From: Sparassis latifolia
Lineage: Eukaryota; Basidiomycota; Agaricomycetes; Polyporales; Sparassidaceae
Length of the DNA: 64,000 nt
Direction: 5' to 3'
Assembly (NCBI GenBank): GCA_018466975.1
Contig: CM031563.1
Span: 1,302,001 to 1,366,000, forward strand
A model generated the notes under the pieces. That model was not told the DNA's origin. It saw only the letters and a program-made list of their open reading frames with translations, and did no database searches. Shown here piece by piece: positions 1-11,649 of the stretch. The position numbers were made by a program, and so were the translations under genes. Position 1 is the first letter of the stretch. Every line of letters starts with the position of its first letter.

Positions 1-3000
1 CTGGGGGTACGAGAGAAGTGTGGAGGATTTCCGGTGGGTCATGGTACGCGCGGGAGACTCCCTACCAGAAGACGGGAACGGTACGAAAGGTCGGAGGGGA
101 TCAGACGATCGTGAAGAGTTCATAGCAGCGGACACACCGTCCTGCGACGATGGTATAACTGTTACAGCAGCATCTTCTGATGAGGGTAACGGCGAAACAG
201 GATCCTCATAATTAGTCGAGGAAGAGGATGATGAGTCAGCCGAAGTCAAAAGGGGAGGAATATGTGGACCGAAGACAACAGGACTGGGACTGCGAGTAGG
301 GACAGCAGAAAAAATCTCCTGTGCAGAGACATAAGATGCGTCGTCATCCTTCATGACAGACATCGCTGAGATACGGGTGATGGGTTGTTCAGACTTTTGG
401 TCTGGTTCCGAAACTGCCACTTCAAGAATATCATCTGCAGGTGCCTTGAAGGAGCCTTCGGGAGTGTCCAATGTCCAAGCTTCGTCTTCGGTGGTGGGCT
501 CTCCGCTAGACGACACTTCTCCGGAGGTCATACTGCTGCTGGAAATGACAGAGGCATTGATGGAGGGTGTACCTTCCACCTCTTCGTTCTCAGACTCTTC
601 AGGCACCTTGCTAATAACATTCTCCACAGGAGGCTTCGGAACGCCGTTCCAGATGCAGTCAGCCTCGCAGAGTACACGCAACAGATTCGGGTTCATGTTC
701 AAACTCGGGCAGAAGACCAATAAGAGGTTGCCCATGGGCATCTTCGTCTCCTTACTATGGTCAGCAGTGGTCTTAATGAGCTGAACGACGGTGTATAGCA
801 AGTCGCGGTTCTCACGGGGCAGCTGAGCAATGAGCCAGGTGAGCGCGTTCAGCAGCGATTCCGATACATTACGCTTCGTCGCGAAACTTGGCATTGCAAG
901 CGTAGACAGCGATGGTGGCTTGCGCAGGGCGGGAAGACCGCCTTGTGGACCCGACGATAACGAGGGTCCTACTTTGCCCGCGACCTTGGAAGTTTCTGAG
1001 TCGATGCTAGTCCTAGCCTGCTCTTCGGCCACCATGGCGGATTCAAAGTATGGGATGAGTGCAGACGTCAGGATAGAGTCAGGTACTGCGACGTTACATC
1101 AGCGACACTGAACCGCAACGACTTTCATTAAGCGCTCACGTTCACGAAGATATGTTTTAAAGATGGAGGCCACTGCGTGCGGATCGAGATCTCCGGGATC
1201 ACAGATGGCCATATCGTAGTCGCCACCTACAAGAGTAGCCATCAGCAAGTATAGCACAAGCAGATAAACGTACAATTACTCACCGACATCGAACTCGGAA
1301 CGTAACTTCGCAACATGAGAGGAACGTCCGCTTACGCTACACACAATGGTAGCGCATCAGCTACCGCCATACCAACAAAAGTAGAGACAAGGCCACGCAC
1401 CGGAACAGGCCCTCCTCCTGCACGCCCCACTTCAGCAAATGCTGCGCGCACCGCACTGCGAGCGCAGGCAACCAGCGCTCCTCCAGTGGCCTTATGCCAC
1501 TATCGACGTCATCGGAGTCCTTCAACATCGACAGGCGTACAGCATCGATCGCAGTCTCCCGCACACACTCCTTGAGGTCTCTTCGGAAGACGAGACCACC
1601 AGCGACGGGTGCCCCAGCGCTGCTGAGGCGCGATCCACGAAGACGTGTGCCGAGACTGGGACTCGTCGGGACGAAGTGGTCAGCGTCTGATATAGAGGAC
1701 GACGTCGAGCTGATGCTTGCTGCACCGGAGAATGCGTGGCCCGTGCGACGCCTGAACTTGCGCTTCTCGCTCATACTGGGCTGCGTGGCATTGGATTCCA
1801 AAGAGGGCGTTGGGCGGAGCGAGGTATCCGAACGGCCCATGGAAGATGAGGACGAGTACCCGGAAGCAGTCGACGCGCCCGAGCTGAATCCGCCCCACAC
1901 ACGGCCAACCTTCTCTACTGCACGCTTCCCAAGGCCCTTTGCGATGCCGGCAGTAGGAGCGAGACTGCCAGTCATACTGACTGCAGTCTGTCTAAAGAAC
2001 GGCTGGCCACTAGGAGTGGCAGAAGGTCGTCTGGGCTGTGCGAAGGAAGACGGGGGTGCACTCTCATTCTGCGCCGGATATGAAGGTGCTAATGATGCAG
2101 AAGTCCAGGCTGCGAGGCGGCTGCGGATGTGGAAGCCCGTCGTGGTATGTGTAGTACTGCTTGAATTCGTAGGTGCTATGATGCCGGTTGCCGCGGCACG
2201 AGTGAGTGTGGGAGCGTCGTGCGCCGGTAGCGGGTCGCTGGCAAACCGGCCGGGGGCGTGCGTAGGGGTGTTTGGAAGTGGCCTCGACGACGGCTCCGCC
2301 ACACTTGGCTTGGACTTGGTAGGCGAAATCGGCCCAAAGTTGAGCGACACTGACCGCCGATTTCGCGCCTTCATCGAACCGTTTGGCGATGCCCGCTCGG
2401 ATATCGAGAGGTGAGAGAGTATGTCCTCGTCATGCTCCGAACCCTCGCTTTCCTCCACCATGGAGAACTCGGCATCGGTGATGATCGCGCTGAAACGCTT
2501 GTTTACCGGGACAATGGTGTTTCCCGAGTGCGATGATTCCGCCAGTGATACGGGGCGCGGAGATCGATTGCCTGCAAGAGCCCCGGGGCGCACAGTGTAG
2601 TGGCTGGCCATCGTCGAGTCGCTCTTCCTCCAGTCCTCTTTGTGCGAGTCACCCTCCCTTTCCTGTGCAGGCTTCTCCTTCGCTACGACTGGTCCCTCCG
2701 TTTTACTCGCACCATCACTCGGAGTCGCGGGCAGTGCCGTCTTCAGACGCTCCGCAGTGACCTGCAGGAACAGTTTCGGGGGTGACGGTGGTGGCGGGAG
2801 TGGATGTTCTGTAGAATGGCTGTCTCCTGAGACAGATGCCAGTGCCGCCTTGTTCTGAGCCGGCAATGTGACGGACTTGGGTGGCAACGGGGGCGGTGGC
2901 GATGCTAGTGGGGGGGACCCACTGAACTTGGGAGACTTGGGGGACTGACCGACCTTCTTGCCAAAGACACTGAACTTGGTCGGCGCAATGTTCACACTGA

Positions 3001-3514
3001 GATCCTTGCAGTGGCGGGAAGTGGAATCGACCGTGCGATGCGAGTGGTCGGACACCGATGGGGGAGAGACCACACTGGAAGTATCGGTGGGCTCACGCTC
3101 CTTGCCGCTGCGTGTGGGCCCCTCGGTATCAGTGAGGAAGGCAGTGATGTCCTGAGACTTCTTGCGCCGGCCTGCGAAAGCACGCTTGAACTTGTTGCCG
3201 GCGCTGGAGGCCGAGGTTGGGGACGCGGGGACGCTCTGCGGAACCTGAGAGGTGGCCTGCCCCATGGTGGTGGTGGATCGAGGAGCGATGGAGAGAGGGA
3301 AGAAGCGGGACTTGGAGGTGGTCAGCGAGGCCACGGAGCGATCGGAGGTTGCTATATCGGACTGGCTGGAATTGGAGGGGGTTGCTGCGGGAAAGAGCGT
3401 AGAGGATTCGACGGACGAGGACAACGAGGACGAAAGAGACGACGTGGACTGCGACACGGCCACATTGCGGGCATGGGTATCCTTGTTCCGGGAGTACATG
3501 TGTATTGAGGGCAT
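1..3514 (-). CDS. Rho GTPase-activating protein, Sac7-like (C-terminus beyond left edge)
   Basis: The protein likely switches off a Rho GTPase in cell-wall or actin signalling. Exons on the minus strand are 3514-1401, 1336-1284, 1226-1140 and 1085 to the window edge, with in-phase GT-AG introns of 64, 57 and 54 nt. The first about 620 residues are Ser/Pro-rich and disordered. The RhoGAP domain follows, with the arginine-finger segment EEGLFRVSGRSSHVAKLRSE split by intron 1, then FKTYLRELPDS and MPMGNLLLVFCPSLN. A long Ser/acidic tail stays open to base 1. The start is the first ATG at 3514; a second in-frame ATG (MGQATSQ) is possible. Placement in the Sac7/Bag7 group is inference from the RhoGAP sequence with a disordered N-terminus. 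The family is certain, the substrate is not. Confidence 0.88.
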
Positions 3515-4087
3515 TATCTGAGGTGTTTGGTACCGCTAAAATGCGGTGAATGTACGCAAATAAGATATGGGCGTCCCAGGATATTACGGGCTCGACTTGG
3601 CTGTTAGATGGGCGCAAAAGGGCGTCAAGTGATAGGTATCCTCGGACGCGGGTGGAACCAGCAGAGCAATGCGGATGCAACGAGGTGATCCTGCCGGGAT
3701 CGCTTGAGACAAGAACGTGAGAGTGGGAAAACAGCATATATATACCTTCGAGCCCGCTGCCGCTACTTCGGGGAGAACATGGGAGGAGAGAAGGGAGGTG
3801 CGGGAGGGGCACAATGGTTGGGAGGGAGGAGGAAGAAGTGCGGGAGCTCTAGTCACGCTCGCCTGTGACGCAGCGTGATCACTGTCGGACCACCGTGACG
3901 ATCATCATGCTCAGCCTGGCGACCGAAGTCTGATGGACGAGTACTTAGTCTGATCTCTATTCTATCTCCTCCAAATATTCAACTACAATGGACCCCTTCA
4001 GTTCCCCAGGCACTAGTCTATCCACGTCCGCGGTCCACGAGGCGCCCCACATATCGACAGCGACACTTGGTGCCATGGGGTCTGTCA
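3515..4087. other. intergenic, RhoGAP 5' side to carrier 3' end
   Basis: No gene is seen. It should hold the RhoGAP prom­oter and the end of the carrier transcript. ORFs here are antisense shadows or depend on non-ATG starts. Confidence 0.5.
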
Positions 4088-5555
4088 TCACGCCGCACCG
4101 AGGAATTCCTTCACTAGCTCATATGTGAAGAACGACGTCGCGATGCTTGGCGCAACTTTCACTGTTCTCGGAATAAATCAGCATCACGCATAGCACATGG
4201 TCATTGCACGTACGCAAGTTAGGCCATAACCCCCGGTATAAGCCCCGCAGGCCCTCCGTCCGCAGAATATACTGCAGCGCGTCCAACGCTCCACTGTGCG
4301 TCCGCCCTAGGACCCCCATCCCTGTCACCTGCATCTTCCGTCGCAGCACGTCAAACGGGTAAGTCAGCGACTGCGATACCGAGCCTGGCCCACAACACCC
4401 GTTAGCAAGGGCACTCCCGCATCAGGTCACAGCATCTCACCTGCAAGCGCTCCGCACAGCAGCTTTCGCACTACGCTGCTCTTCCCTGGTGGAGTAATGA
4501 CGCCTCTCAACGCCTCGTAGGCGGCAAAGTTGATACCTGGAGGACGTACATCCGTCGACGATCATTAGCGCGCGCCCGCAGGCTAACGTAAGATACGATG
4601 TCACCGACCTACGTATGGCGCTACACCAACTGCGGTAGTGATTATTCCCGGTATAGCGCCCGCACGCCGCCTTCCTCCCGCATAACCTTCAGGGTCATAC
4701 CCCACATCGTGAGTTCGGCGTGACTGAATGCAGCCGCTGCTGTCCGCGACGCAGAGGTGTGGTAGGCAGAATATAGTGATGGCTGCGATGCAGTGCTCGC
4801 TGGTGTCGATTGTGGTATCGGTATCGATGCAGTAGCGATCGAGAGACGAGATCTAACGAGGTCTAAAGGGTATGTTGCGCCTAGTGGACAGCCAAGGCAT
4901 AAGGTAAACACGGGTGCGCCTGCCGCACTGGATGCGCAAGGTATTCGGAAGCGCGTACTCACAAACGGAGCTAATACCAGCTAATCCCCGCTCAGAAGGC
5001 GTGTTGGCGTGTCTAATTGTTTCGCTCCATAGCCGGTGAACAACTGTCACTCGAGCAAACTATTAGTCGCGCAGGATTGAAGACAAGTTCTGAACCGAAC
5101 TTACCTTCTTCAGCTGCTCATAGGTGGTGAACTGCACAGCGCTGGAAAACGACAGTTCACCGAAAGCACCTTCAACGGTGTGTAGCCCACACACACCTGT
5201 ACGGTACGATGCGCAAACAGTTGATCCCGTTCCCGCGCATGAACCCTCTAAACCCCTCCTCCCTCCACATCCGCACAAGGCTCGCCCATACGCCCTTGTA
5301 CTGTCTCTCCGACGCTTGCGATTGTACCTGCCTGCAACCACCCTCAGTTCAGCATCACCAATCCTCCTCCGAAACCAAACTGGGCACTCACTGAATGATC
5401 TTCAGCCGCTCCAGCGGGCTGACAACTGTCCGCGAGGCCGCACCTGCGACGCCTCCCGCGATAAAGTACGACGTGATCTCAGGGCTGAGGAATGGCCTCT
5501 TCTCCACGACCGGCCCAGTGGCTGCCGCGGGTTGCACGTTCGAATGTGATGTCAT
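4088..5555 (-). CDS. mitochondrial carrier, APS/PAPS carrier type (YPR011C-like), two apparent frameshifts
   Basis: This is an inner-membrane solute carrier with three repeats. By likeness to yeast YPR011C it may move adenosine 5'-phosphosulfate and PAPS. Eight exons: 5555-5392, 5331-5197, 5141-5105, 5043-4963, 4880-4609, 4536-4441, 4384-4214 and 4161-4088. Signature motifs are present in each repeat: SPLERLKIIQ, YPLDLVRSRLS and YPFDVLRRKMQ, with RGNGINCLRIVPYSAVQF. With one base restored in exon 4 (near 4986, a G run) and one in exon 5 (near 4647, also a G run), all exons join to 343 residues. As given, each break leads directly to a stop (LLSGD-stop and LYRE-stop). Conserved residues and splice sites are otherwise intact, which suggests sequencing indels, but a recent pseudogene is possible. 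Confidence 0.8.
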
Positions 5556-7016
5556 GATACACAGACCTGGGTGTTCCGATGCATACAAGATGGGTGCTGG
5601 CCAAGATGCGGCTCAGAGGGTGGTCAATGAGCTGGAAAGCTGGTTGTTCTTAAGGAGTGGATGGAGAGATAGTGTAACGCTAGAGTGGTGCAGGTATAGG
5701 CTGCACAGTGGAGGTGGTGCGCACGGCTTGTTCGGATCGGAGATCGCAGGTTTTCCCCACGTGCATGCTGTACCATGTACGCAGTGCGCATTGTATATAC
5801 GGAAGGCATTGTTGTTGGACAGCTCCACCTTCGCATTCACACCGCGCATAATCATCGTGCGACTATGGCATAATATGTAGTTACTTGGTGCAATGCTCTA
5901 GCATCAAATACAGTCACATTTAGGAGCTTTCACAGCGGTCCGCTAGAAGTTTTCACACCCGAGCTTTCTCCCTCTGGCTCGTTCCCACGCGCAAACCTGT
6001 GCTTCTGAGGAGAGTGCGAGTCAATAAAAATATCTCATCACCAAGCCGTGATCGAGAGAACGAACCGATGGCCGGAGAGCGCGCTCTCCGAAAAGCCTGA
6101 GCGAAAGCGGACATTTGCTTGCCTTCGTTAGAGTGTGTTTGCAGCAGAAAAATACAACCTAAACAGTGGAGCATAGAATGATTAGCATAGCGCTCTCTGG
6201 CCATGGTTCTGTGACCGCACTGCGTGGTCTGTGAAAACCAGGCTTCCGAATGTGTTCTTTGAATGTTATCTGCGCCTCAACAAAAATGCGTGCATCTTTG
6301 CACTAGTAACTACAGTATCGGCTGTGAATACGCTCTTTTGTTTTGTAACACGCTCATTAAATGGGTTTGCAACATCCTACCACGCTAGTCTCGATTCCAG
6401 ATGTTGACGCATGATGGAGGCAGCCTAAGACAAATATGTCGGAAGACTACTACCACGCGGCCCTTCAAGCCCAGTCAAAAACCTGTATGACGAGAAAGGA
6501 CGAGAAAGGAATAAATATTAAGACGTAGAAATACTCCGTTTTGGTTCGAAAACTGGACTATTTTATTTTGAGAGCGGACAGCTTCAAAGAAAAAAGGAGC
6601 AGAAATATGCTCTGTATGCGCGTTTCGAAACCGTTAGGCCCAGGTATATAACTGTCCGATGTCAACCAGATTCATCCTCGACCCGTAGAATACATTCCGT
6701 TCCCTTTAGCTACACATCGATAGTCTTCGATAGACTGAGATGAGGTCCGTTGTCCTTCGATATCGTCCGTTGCTGTCCGAGTAAGCCAGCGCCCGCCCCG
6801 TCGTGCTCGCGCTCGCCCCCGCCCCCGCCCCTGCGCCCCGCGCCCTGCACCCTGCGCCCTGCACCGCGCTCGCCTCGCTCCCCCTCTGCAATGTGCTCCA
6901 CGCCCCACAACCGTCACCCGTGCTGCCCGCCTCCACATGCAACAGAATTCGGATACCCAGCCACAACCCTGGGCATCGACATCAGTACGGTTCGAAAGAG
7001 AAACACGGAAAAATAC
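5556..7016. other. intergenic region with a C-rich tract
   Basis: No gene is supported over about 1.4 kb between the carrier promoter side and the HMG-box-like gene. Short ORFs have no recognisable domain. The only notable structure is a very C-rich tract at about 6788-6890. Confidence 0.5.
6788..6890. repeat. C-rich low-complexity tract, G-quadruplex potential on the minus strand
   Basis: The plus strand is dominated by C runs and imperfect GCCCTGCACC-like units. On the minus strand 6839-6815 reads as four runs of four or five G separated by loops of 4, 1 and 1 nt, a textbook G-quadruplex pattern. It lies about 180 bp beyond the stop of the HMG-box-like gene. Confidence 0.7.
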
Positions 7017-8170
7017 CTAAGTCGCTTGAGAGGCACCTGCAATGTTCGCGTTCGATTTATTAGTGGCCTTGGTCGCTCTACTAGCCTTTCTTTTTGCAGC
7101 CTCCTCCGTCTTTGCAGCAGTCTTCTTGGTCGCACTGAGAACCTCGTATTTCTGCATGCAGCGACAAGAATGAGTAAGGAAGAATACCATAGTACTTTGC
7201 ATTACCTTCCTGGTTTCTGCGTCTACAGCTGCCCAAGCAGCGCTGAATTCGTCGCGTGATTTCCTTTGATTCGTTGGGAGCCAGTCGATGGCAAACAAAT
7301 TACTTGTGGGAGAGAGATTGGCAGTGAGCGTGGGCAAACAGGCATAAATGATGTCACGTACGATGCATCATTAGACTTGTTCGCTTTCATCTTGGGTGAT
7401 TTGTGCTTCGGCTTTGCAGGTGCGTCCGCAGCGGTCGCTCCGAGATCACTATCGGCAGGTGCTACGCCCGTACCGGCCGTACCACTTGCACTCGTAGTTT
7501 TGGACTGGGTGGGGAGAGAGTAAGGAGTAGGTGGATCGAACTCATCAGCACTGTAGAACCATCAGACAGTGAGTGAGATGCTCCCCAAAGAGAGGAGGTA
7601 CATACAGTGGATCGAAAGGCTGGTTATGCAAATAGACGTGAGTATGAGAAGATAAACGCGAGCGTGAGGATGTGAGCCACAGACCACGACTAGTGGAATG
7701 CTTTGTGCATCTACGTGCGTCGTGTGCAGGGCTACAACGGATGTGCTGGGGACAGTACTATCTGGTCGCAATTGGGTAGGATCTAAATGATAGAATAGAA
7801 TAGAATAATGAGATCGGTAATAGAATTAGTTGTACGCACCATCACCTGAGACGTCCACGTTGGCGGACTCGGAAGACGAGGCGTGAGGCTGATGTTCGGG
7901 CAGCCGAGAATCTAGCATGGATGATTGAATTGCCAGCGTGGCATCTATGTCGGCGGACGAAGACAAGGCATTAGACTGAGTTTCTGGCAGTGGTGAATCT
8001 AGCGTGGAAGACTCAGCACGGTTAGAGCAGAAAACTGAAGTAATATTGAAGGTACTATAGTAGTCGAGAGACGAGGTGGGACACGTCGATGGCGCGTCGA
8101 CTGCACTGACAGTAGGAGGGCTAGCGAGACTAGAGTAATACTTTCGGACGTGTCGGTGTGCTCTCCGGGA
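7017..8170 (-). CDS. small HMG-box-like protein (5' exons uncertain)
   Basis: Well-supported exons are about 7650-7606 (5' limit unclear), 7550-7362, 7302-7206 and 7151-7017, with matching intron phases. The C-terminal part reads NLFAIDWLPTNQRKSRDEFS, AAWAAVDAETRKKYEVLSAT, then a Lys/Ala-rich tail ending at TAG 7019-7017. The pattern of W, a KS-DEF helix, then W and ETRKKYEVLS resembles one HMG box, so DNA binding is inferred. A further open stretch at 8170-7842 on the same strand encodes two related segments, STLDSPLPETQSN and SMLDSRLPEHQPH, and may be an upstream exon. I could not fix its start or the intron joining it. It is divergent from FunK1 copy 1. Confidence 0.45.
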
Positions 8171-8494
8171 TTATGTCATGGTCCTAGCATCTGGGACACT
8201 TTGTTCCAGGACAGAAACTTTACATGACTAGTGATTCAAAAATGCGCTGCTAAAAACAGGCTGAGAAGACGATGTCAAGTCACATATAAGCGCCGAGTCT
8301 GTCGCATCTTCTATAAGCTTAGATCTCCTCCGACTTATTCCACTTGTCGTCGTTTGTATCCGTTCCAGACATACGGGTTTTTGACTGGGCTTCAAGCTTC
8401 AAGAGCTGAATTTTGAATGGCGGTGAAGCGGACCGAAAGGACCTGCCTTGTCTGGGTTGGCCCGGCCATGCCATGGAGCACGGGCGCTTCTGAG

Positions 8495-8510
8495 ACGCGT
8501 CGGTCACGTG
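8495..8510. promoter_or_regulatory. MCB-like ACGCGT plus E-box CACGTG upstream of FunK1 copy 1
   Basis: ACGCGT at 8495-8500 is followed four bases later by CACGTG at 8505-8510. The same 16-bp arrangement recurs upstream of copies 2 (14449-14464) and 3 (19379-19394). In copy 1 it lies about 370 bp before the ATG. Confidence 0.55.
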
Positions 8511-8818
8511 TAGACAGATGCCCGCCCCAATGTGTTCGAAACTTCACCTCGTACTCAGGTTGTGAATTGCCTCAGGCCCCTACCGCGATATAATAGCTGC
8601 CACATACGATAATTGAGTAAGTGGCGCGAATCGGCCAAGTTGGATGTCGTGGGAGAAATGTGCTCACCGATTTCAGGTGTTTTGGCCACAGCCATTCAAG
8701 TCTGCTTGCCCTCTGGCCTCCGTGAGCGTGTTGGCCCATGTTCATTTCCGGAAATGACTCATGCGCGGCATAATACAGAACACTGTAATTGCACTCGGGC
8801 CATCCAACAACATTTACA

Positions 8819-8824
8819 TATAAG
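8819..8824 (+). promoter_or_regulatory. TATA-like element of FunK1 copy 1
   Basis: TATAAG lies 53 bp before the ATG at 8872. Its surroundings match those of TATATAAG at 19706-19713 in copy 3, so it is conserved between the copies that kept their promoters. Confidence 0.6.
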
Positions 8825-8871
8825 GCGCGGCCTCTCTCTGTCCTGTTCCTGTGTGTCTCCTTCTTTCTACC

Positions 8872-11649
8872 ATGTCTTCTTCGTCATCTGAATCGTACCT
8901 TCTTCAGGATCCTACACTCTATACTTCTCCTACAGGAGAACCGCCTAACCTCCCCGAACTTCGGACCCCGTCTCCCGACCCTGATTCGTCTCAGGATACT
9001 GGGTTCGTCGTAGAACCCGCAGGCGAGGAGCTGAACATACCACAACCTAGCACCCCGCCTTTACCTCCGACACAGGCTCCGGCACCTCCACCCAAGGTAA
9101 CACCTCGCGTTGCCAAGGTTTCTAGTCGACAGACATTCGCATACCTGCCGCAGAAGGACCGGGTACTCAGAAGAAATTTAGCTAGCGAAATGCACGACCA
9201 TATTGTGGAGGTGGATTTTGAAGAATTCATGCAAGAATTTGTTCCCGGCCCTAATCCATCCGACGAAGAAAGAGCCAAATTCAAGAGTTTTGAATGCGTA
9301 AAGCTTGACGGGCTTGAGGTTGATATGTACCCTGGTTTGGTATGTGGCTCGCTCATTCCTTCTCTCTTAAAGTCTGATATCGATATACAGTGCGAGGTCT
9401 TTCAATCCGTTCTTGATATCGTTCCCGATGGTGGCCTTATCGCTAGAGACACAGGTGAATATCCTGACATGACCGGTACCGAGGATGCCAGGGACAAAAA
9501 CATCACCAGATTCGATATTGGCATTTATCCTACCACTGAGGCCGCGAAGGCAGCGTATGATATCCCTCGGAAGCAGTTGAAGCGAGGCAAGTCGTCTGCA
9601 AGTCGCAAGTACTACATGTCACGAGTGTCTTGGGCCTGGACCTGTGTTCCTATCGAGGTCAAGAATGACTATCAAAAATCCACCTTCGAATTTAAGGACC
9701 CCGAGAAGTATTTCCTCCGCACCGATGCCGCGGATGGCTTTGAGACGCTAGGACAGATCACCGAGTACACAGCACAAGTACTCCTATGCCAGCACCGCCT
9801 CTTCTGCTTCATGGTATTCATCTGCAAATCTCACGCGAGATTGATTCGATGGGATTGCACCGGTGCGGTTACCTCCGAGGGATTCAACTACATCGAGGAT
9901 GCAGAAAAGCTGCACAATTTCATGTACAGGCTGGGGAAGATGAACGATGTTCAACGGGGTTATGACCCCACTGCTGTCCTCGCCACGCCTGACGAAGTGG
10001 AGGCGATGAGACGCTGCGAGAAGAGGCTGAACGATTATCACAAAGGATGCCTGAAAGACGCAATGTCCGACGGTTGGCCTATCTACAAGATCGAGTTCAA
10101 GCCGGGTGACGTCGTCGACGTTTCTGGCAAGACTTCATCTTCTTCTCGGTCGAGATATTACTTGATTGGACGAGCGCGGTCATCTAGTTATTCTCTCACT
10201 GGCCGTGCAACGAGGGGCTACGTGGCATACGACATGACCACGGAGAGGCTGGCATTCCTGAAAGATACCTGGCGTCCTGATTCAGCCAACGTCCACCCTG
10301 AACGAGAGGTTTATGAGCGGTTATATCGAAGCGGCGTTCAGAAACATGTTGCTACACTTATTTGTGGAGGGGACGTGGACCTCAACCCGCAGAAGACCCA
10401 CACGCAGGAGTTCAATGATGACCTCATGGGTCGGATCCACTATTGCATTGTCGTGAAAGAGGTTGGTCGGCCGCTGGAGGACTACGCTAATGCTCGCGAA
10501 ATGATTATTGTCATCTGCCATGCAATTCGGGGTGAGCCTTTTCATATCTCGTGTCTCGCCCGAGTCATTGCTTCTGACGACTTTTGATGTTAGCTCACCA
10601 TGATGCGTGGATACGAGCCGAAATATTGCATCGAGATGTCAGCATCGGCAACGTCTTGATGGACCAGGATCCGGACGCGCAGGGATATCTTACGGGCACT
10701 CAACCATGCCTTGGCTTCCTGAACAATTGGGACCTTCTCAAATATAAGGAAGACTTGGACGGGAGTTCTGGACAGAAAGGTCGCTCTGTGAGTGTCATAG
10801 CACTTCCCGCCTTTCATCATCGCTCATGTCTCACAGGGCACTTGGCAATTTATGTCTGCTCTATTGCTCAAATATCCTTATAAACGACCTGAAGTTTCTG
10901 ATGACTTGGAATCGTTCGTTCACCTCGTGCATTGGCTTGCACTGAAGTACCACCCGCACAGCCTATCTGGTTCAGCTCTCTTGCAGCAGCACGTTGAGAT
11001 CACGTACGACTCATGCATGTGCACCCAATCCGGTCACTACGTTGGTGGACACGAAAAATTCTTGCATCTGAAAGGAGGAATGCTCCCATTTGCTGTCTCG
11101 GGCAATCCTGCTCTCACAAATCTACTTAACTCTTTGGCTCAGCTGTGCCACGAGCATTACAGCGCGGTTGATATTGATGCGTTAGAGTCTTTGGCCCCGA
11201 AGAAGTCTACCAGCACTGCACTACAACCTGAATCATTCACGTACGAAGGCGAAATGCCGGAGGGTTTCTCGGACGATCATCTGAAGCACTTCCCCAAAGC
11301 CGACGTGAAGCAATCTATGAGCCCTGCGAAAGGGGCATTACTTTTGGCTGACCACTCAGCGATTCTTCTCATCTTCAATGACGTATATGCGCAGAACGGC
11401 CCAGTCTGGATCAGCGACAAGCAGGAGAATCAATTCATATTGTTCGATGACATGAAATCTCTGCAATGCTCGACGTCCCTCCTGGGTAGTAAACGGAGGT
11501 CGGAGGAATCCATTGACGAACCAAGAAAGCGACTGAAAACGCGAGGACGTCAATCACGAGTAGCTGGACCTTCCCGCTCCAAAGGCTCTGGGAGTACGCG
11601 TCTCCCTTCACTGCTGCACTCGATCCAGGAAGCCCTGAGCTCAGACTGA
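8872..11649 (+). CDS. FunK1-family protein kinase, copy 1 (DFG aspartate replaced by Asn)
   Basis: Four exons: 8872-9339, 9391-10531, 10594-10787 and 10837-11649, giving 871 residues. Intron 1 happens to be open in frame here, but copies 2 and 3 show it is an intron. The N-terminus is Ser/Pro-rich. The kinase core spans roughly residues 320-640, with a probable ATP-binding Lys in AFLKDTWRPD, an alpha-C Glu in EREVYERLY, and catalytic loop LHRDVSIGNVL (HRD Asp551, Asn556). The metal-binding motif reads LNNWDL; copies 2 and 3 have LNDWDL, so the DFG-position Asp is Asn581 here, from one base change. Activity may be lost. The C-terminus is basic and Ser-rich (GSKRRSEES, RKRLKTRGR). The ATG at 8872 is used because the longer frame starts only with GTG. 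Confidence 0.87.

Noticed and set aside
1494..2414. 306-codon plus-strand frame opposite the RhoGAP gene
   Set aside because: It is antisense to a GC-rich, well-supported coding exon and shows only mirrored low-complexity sequence.
8851..8871. Longer N-terminus (MCLLLST) for the FunK1 proteins
   Set aside because: The codon at 8851 is GTG, not ATG; the ATG at 8872 fits the TATA position and is conserved with copy 3 (19761).
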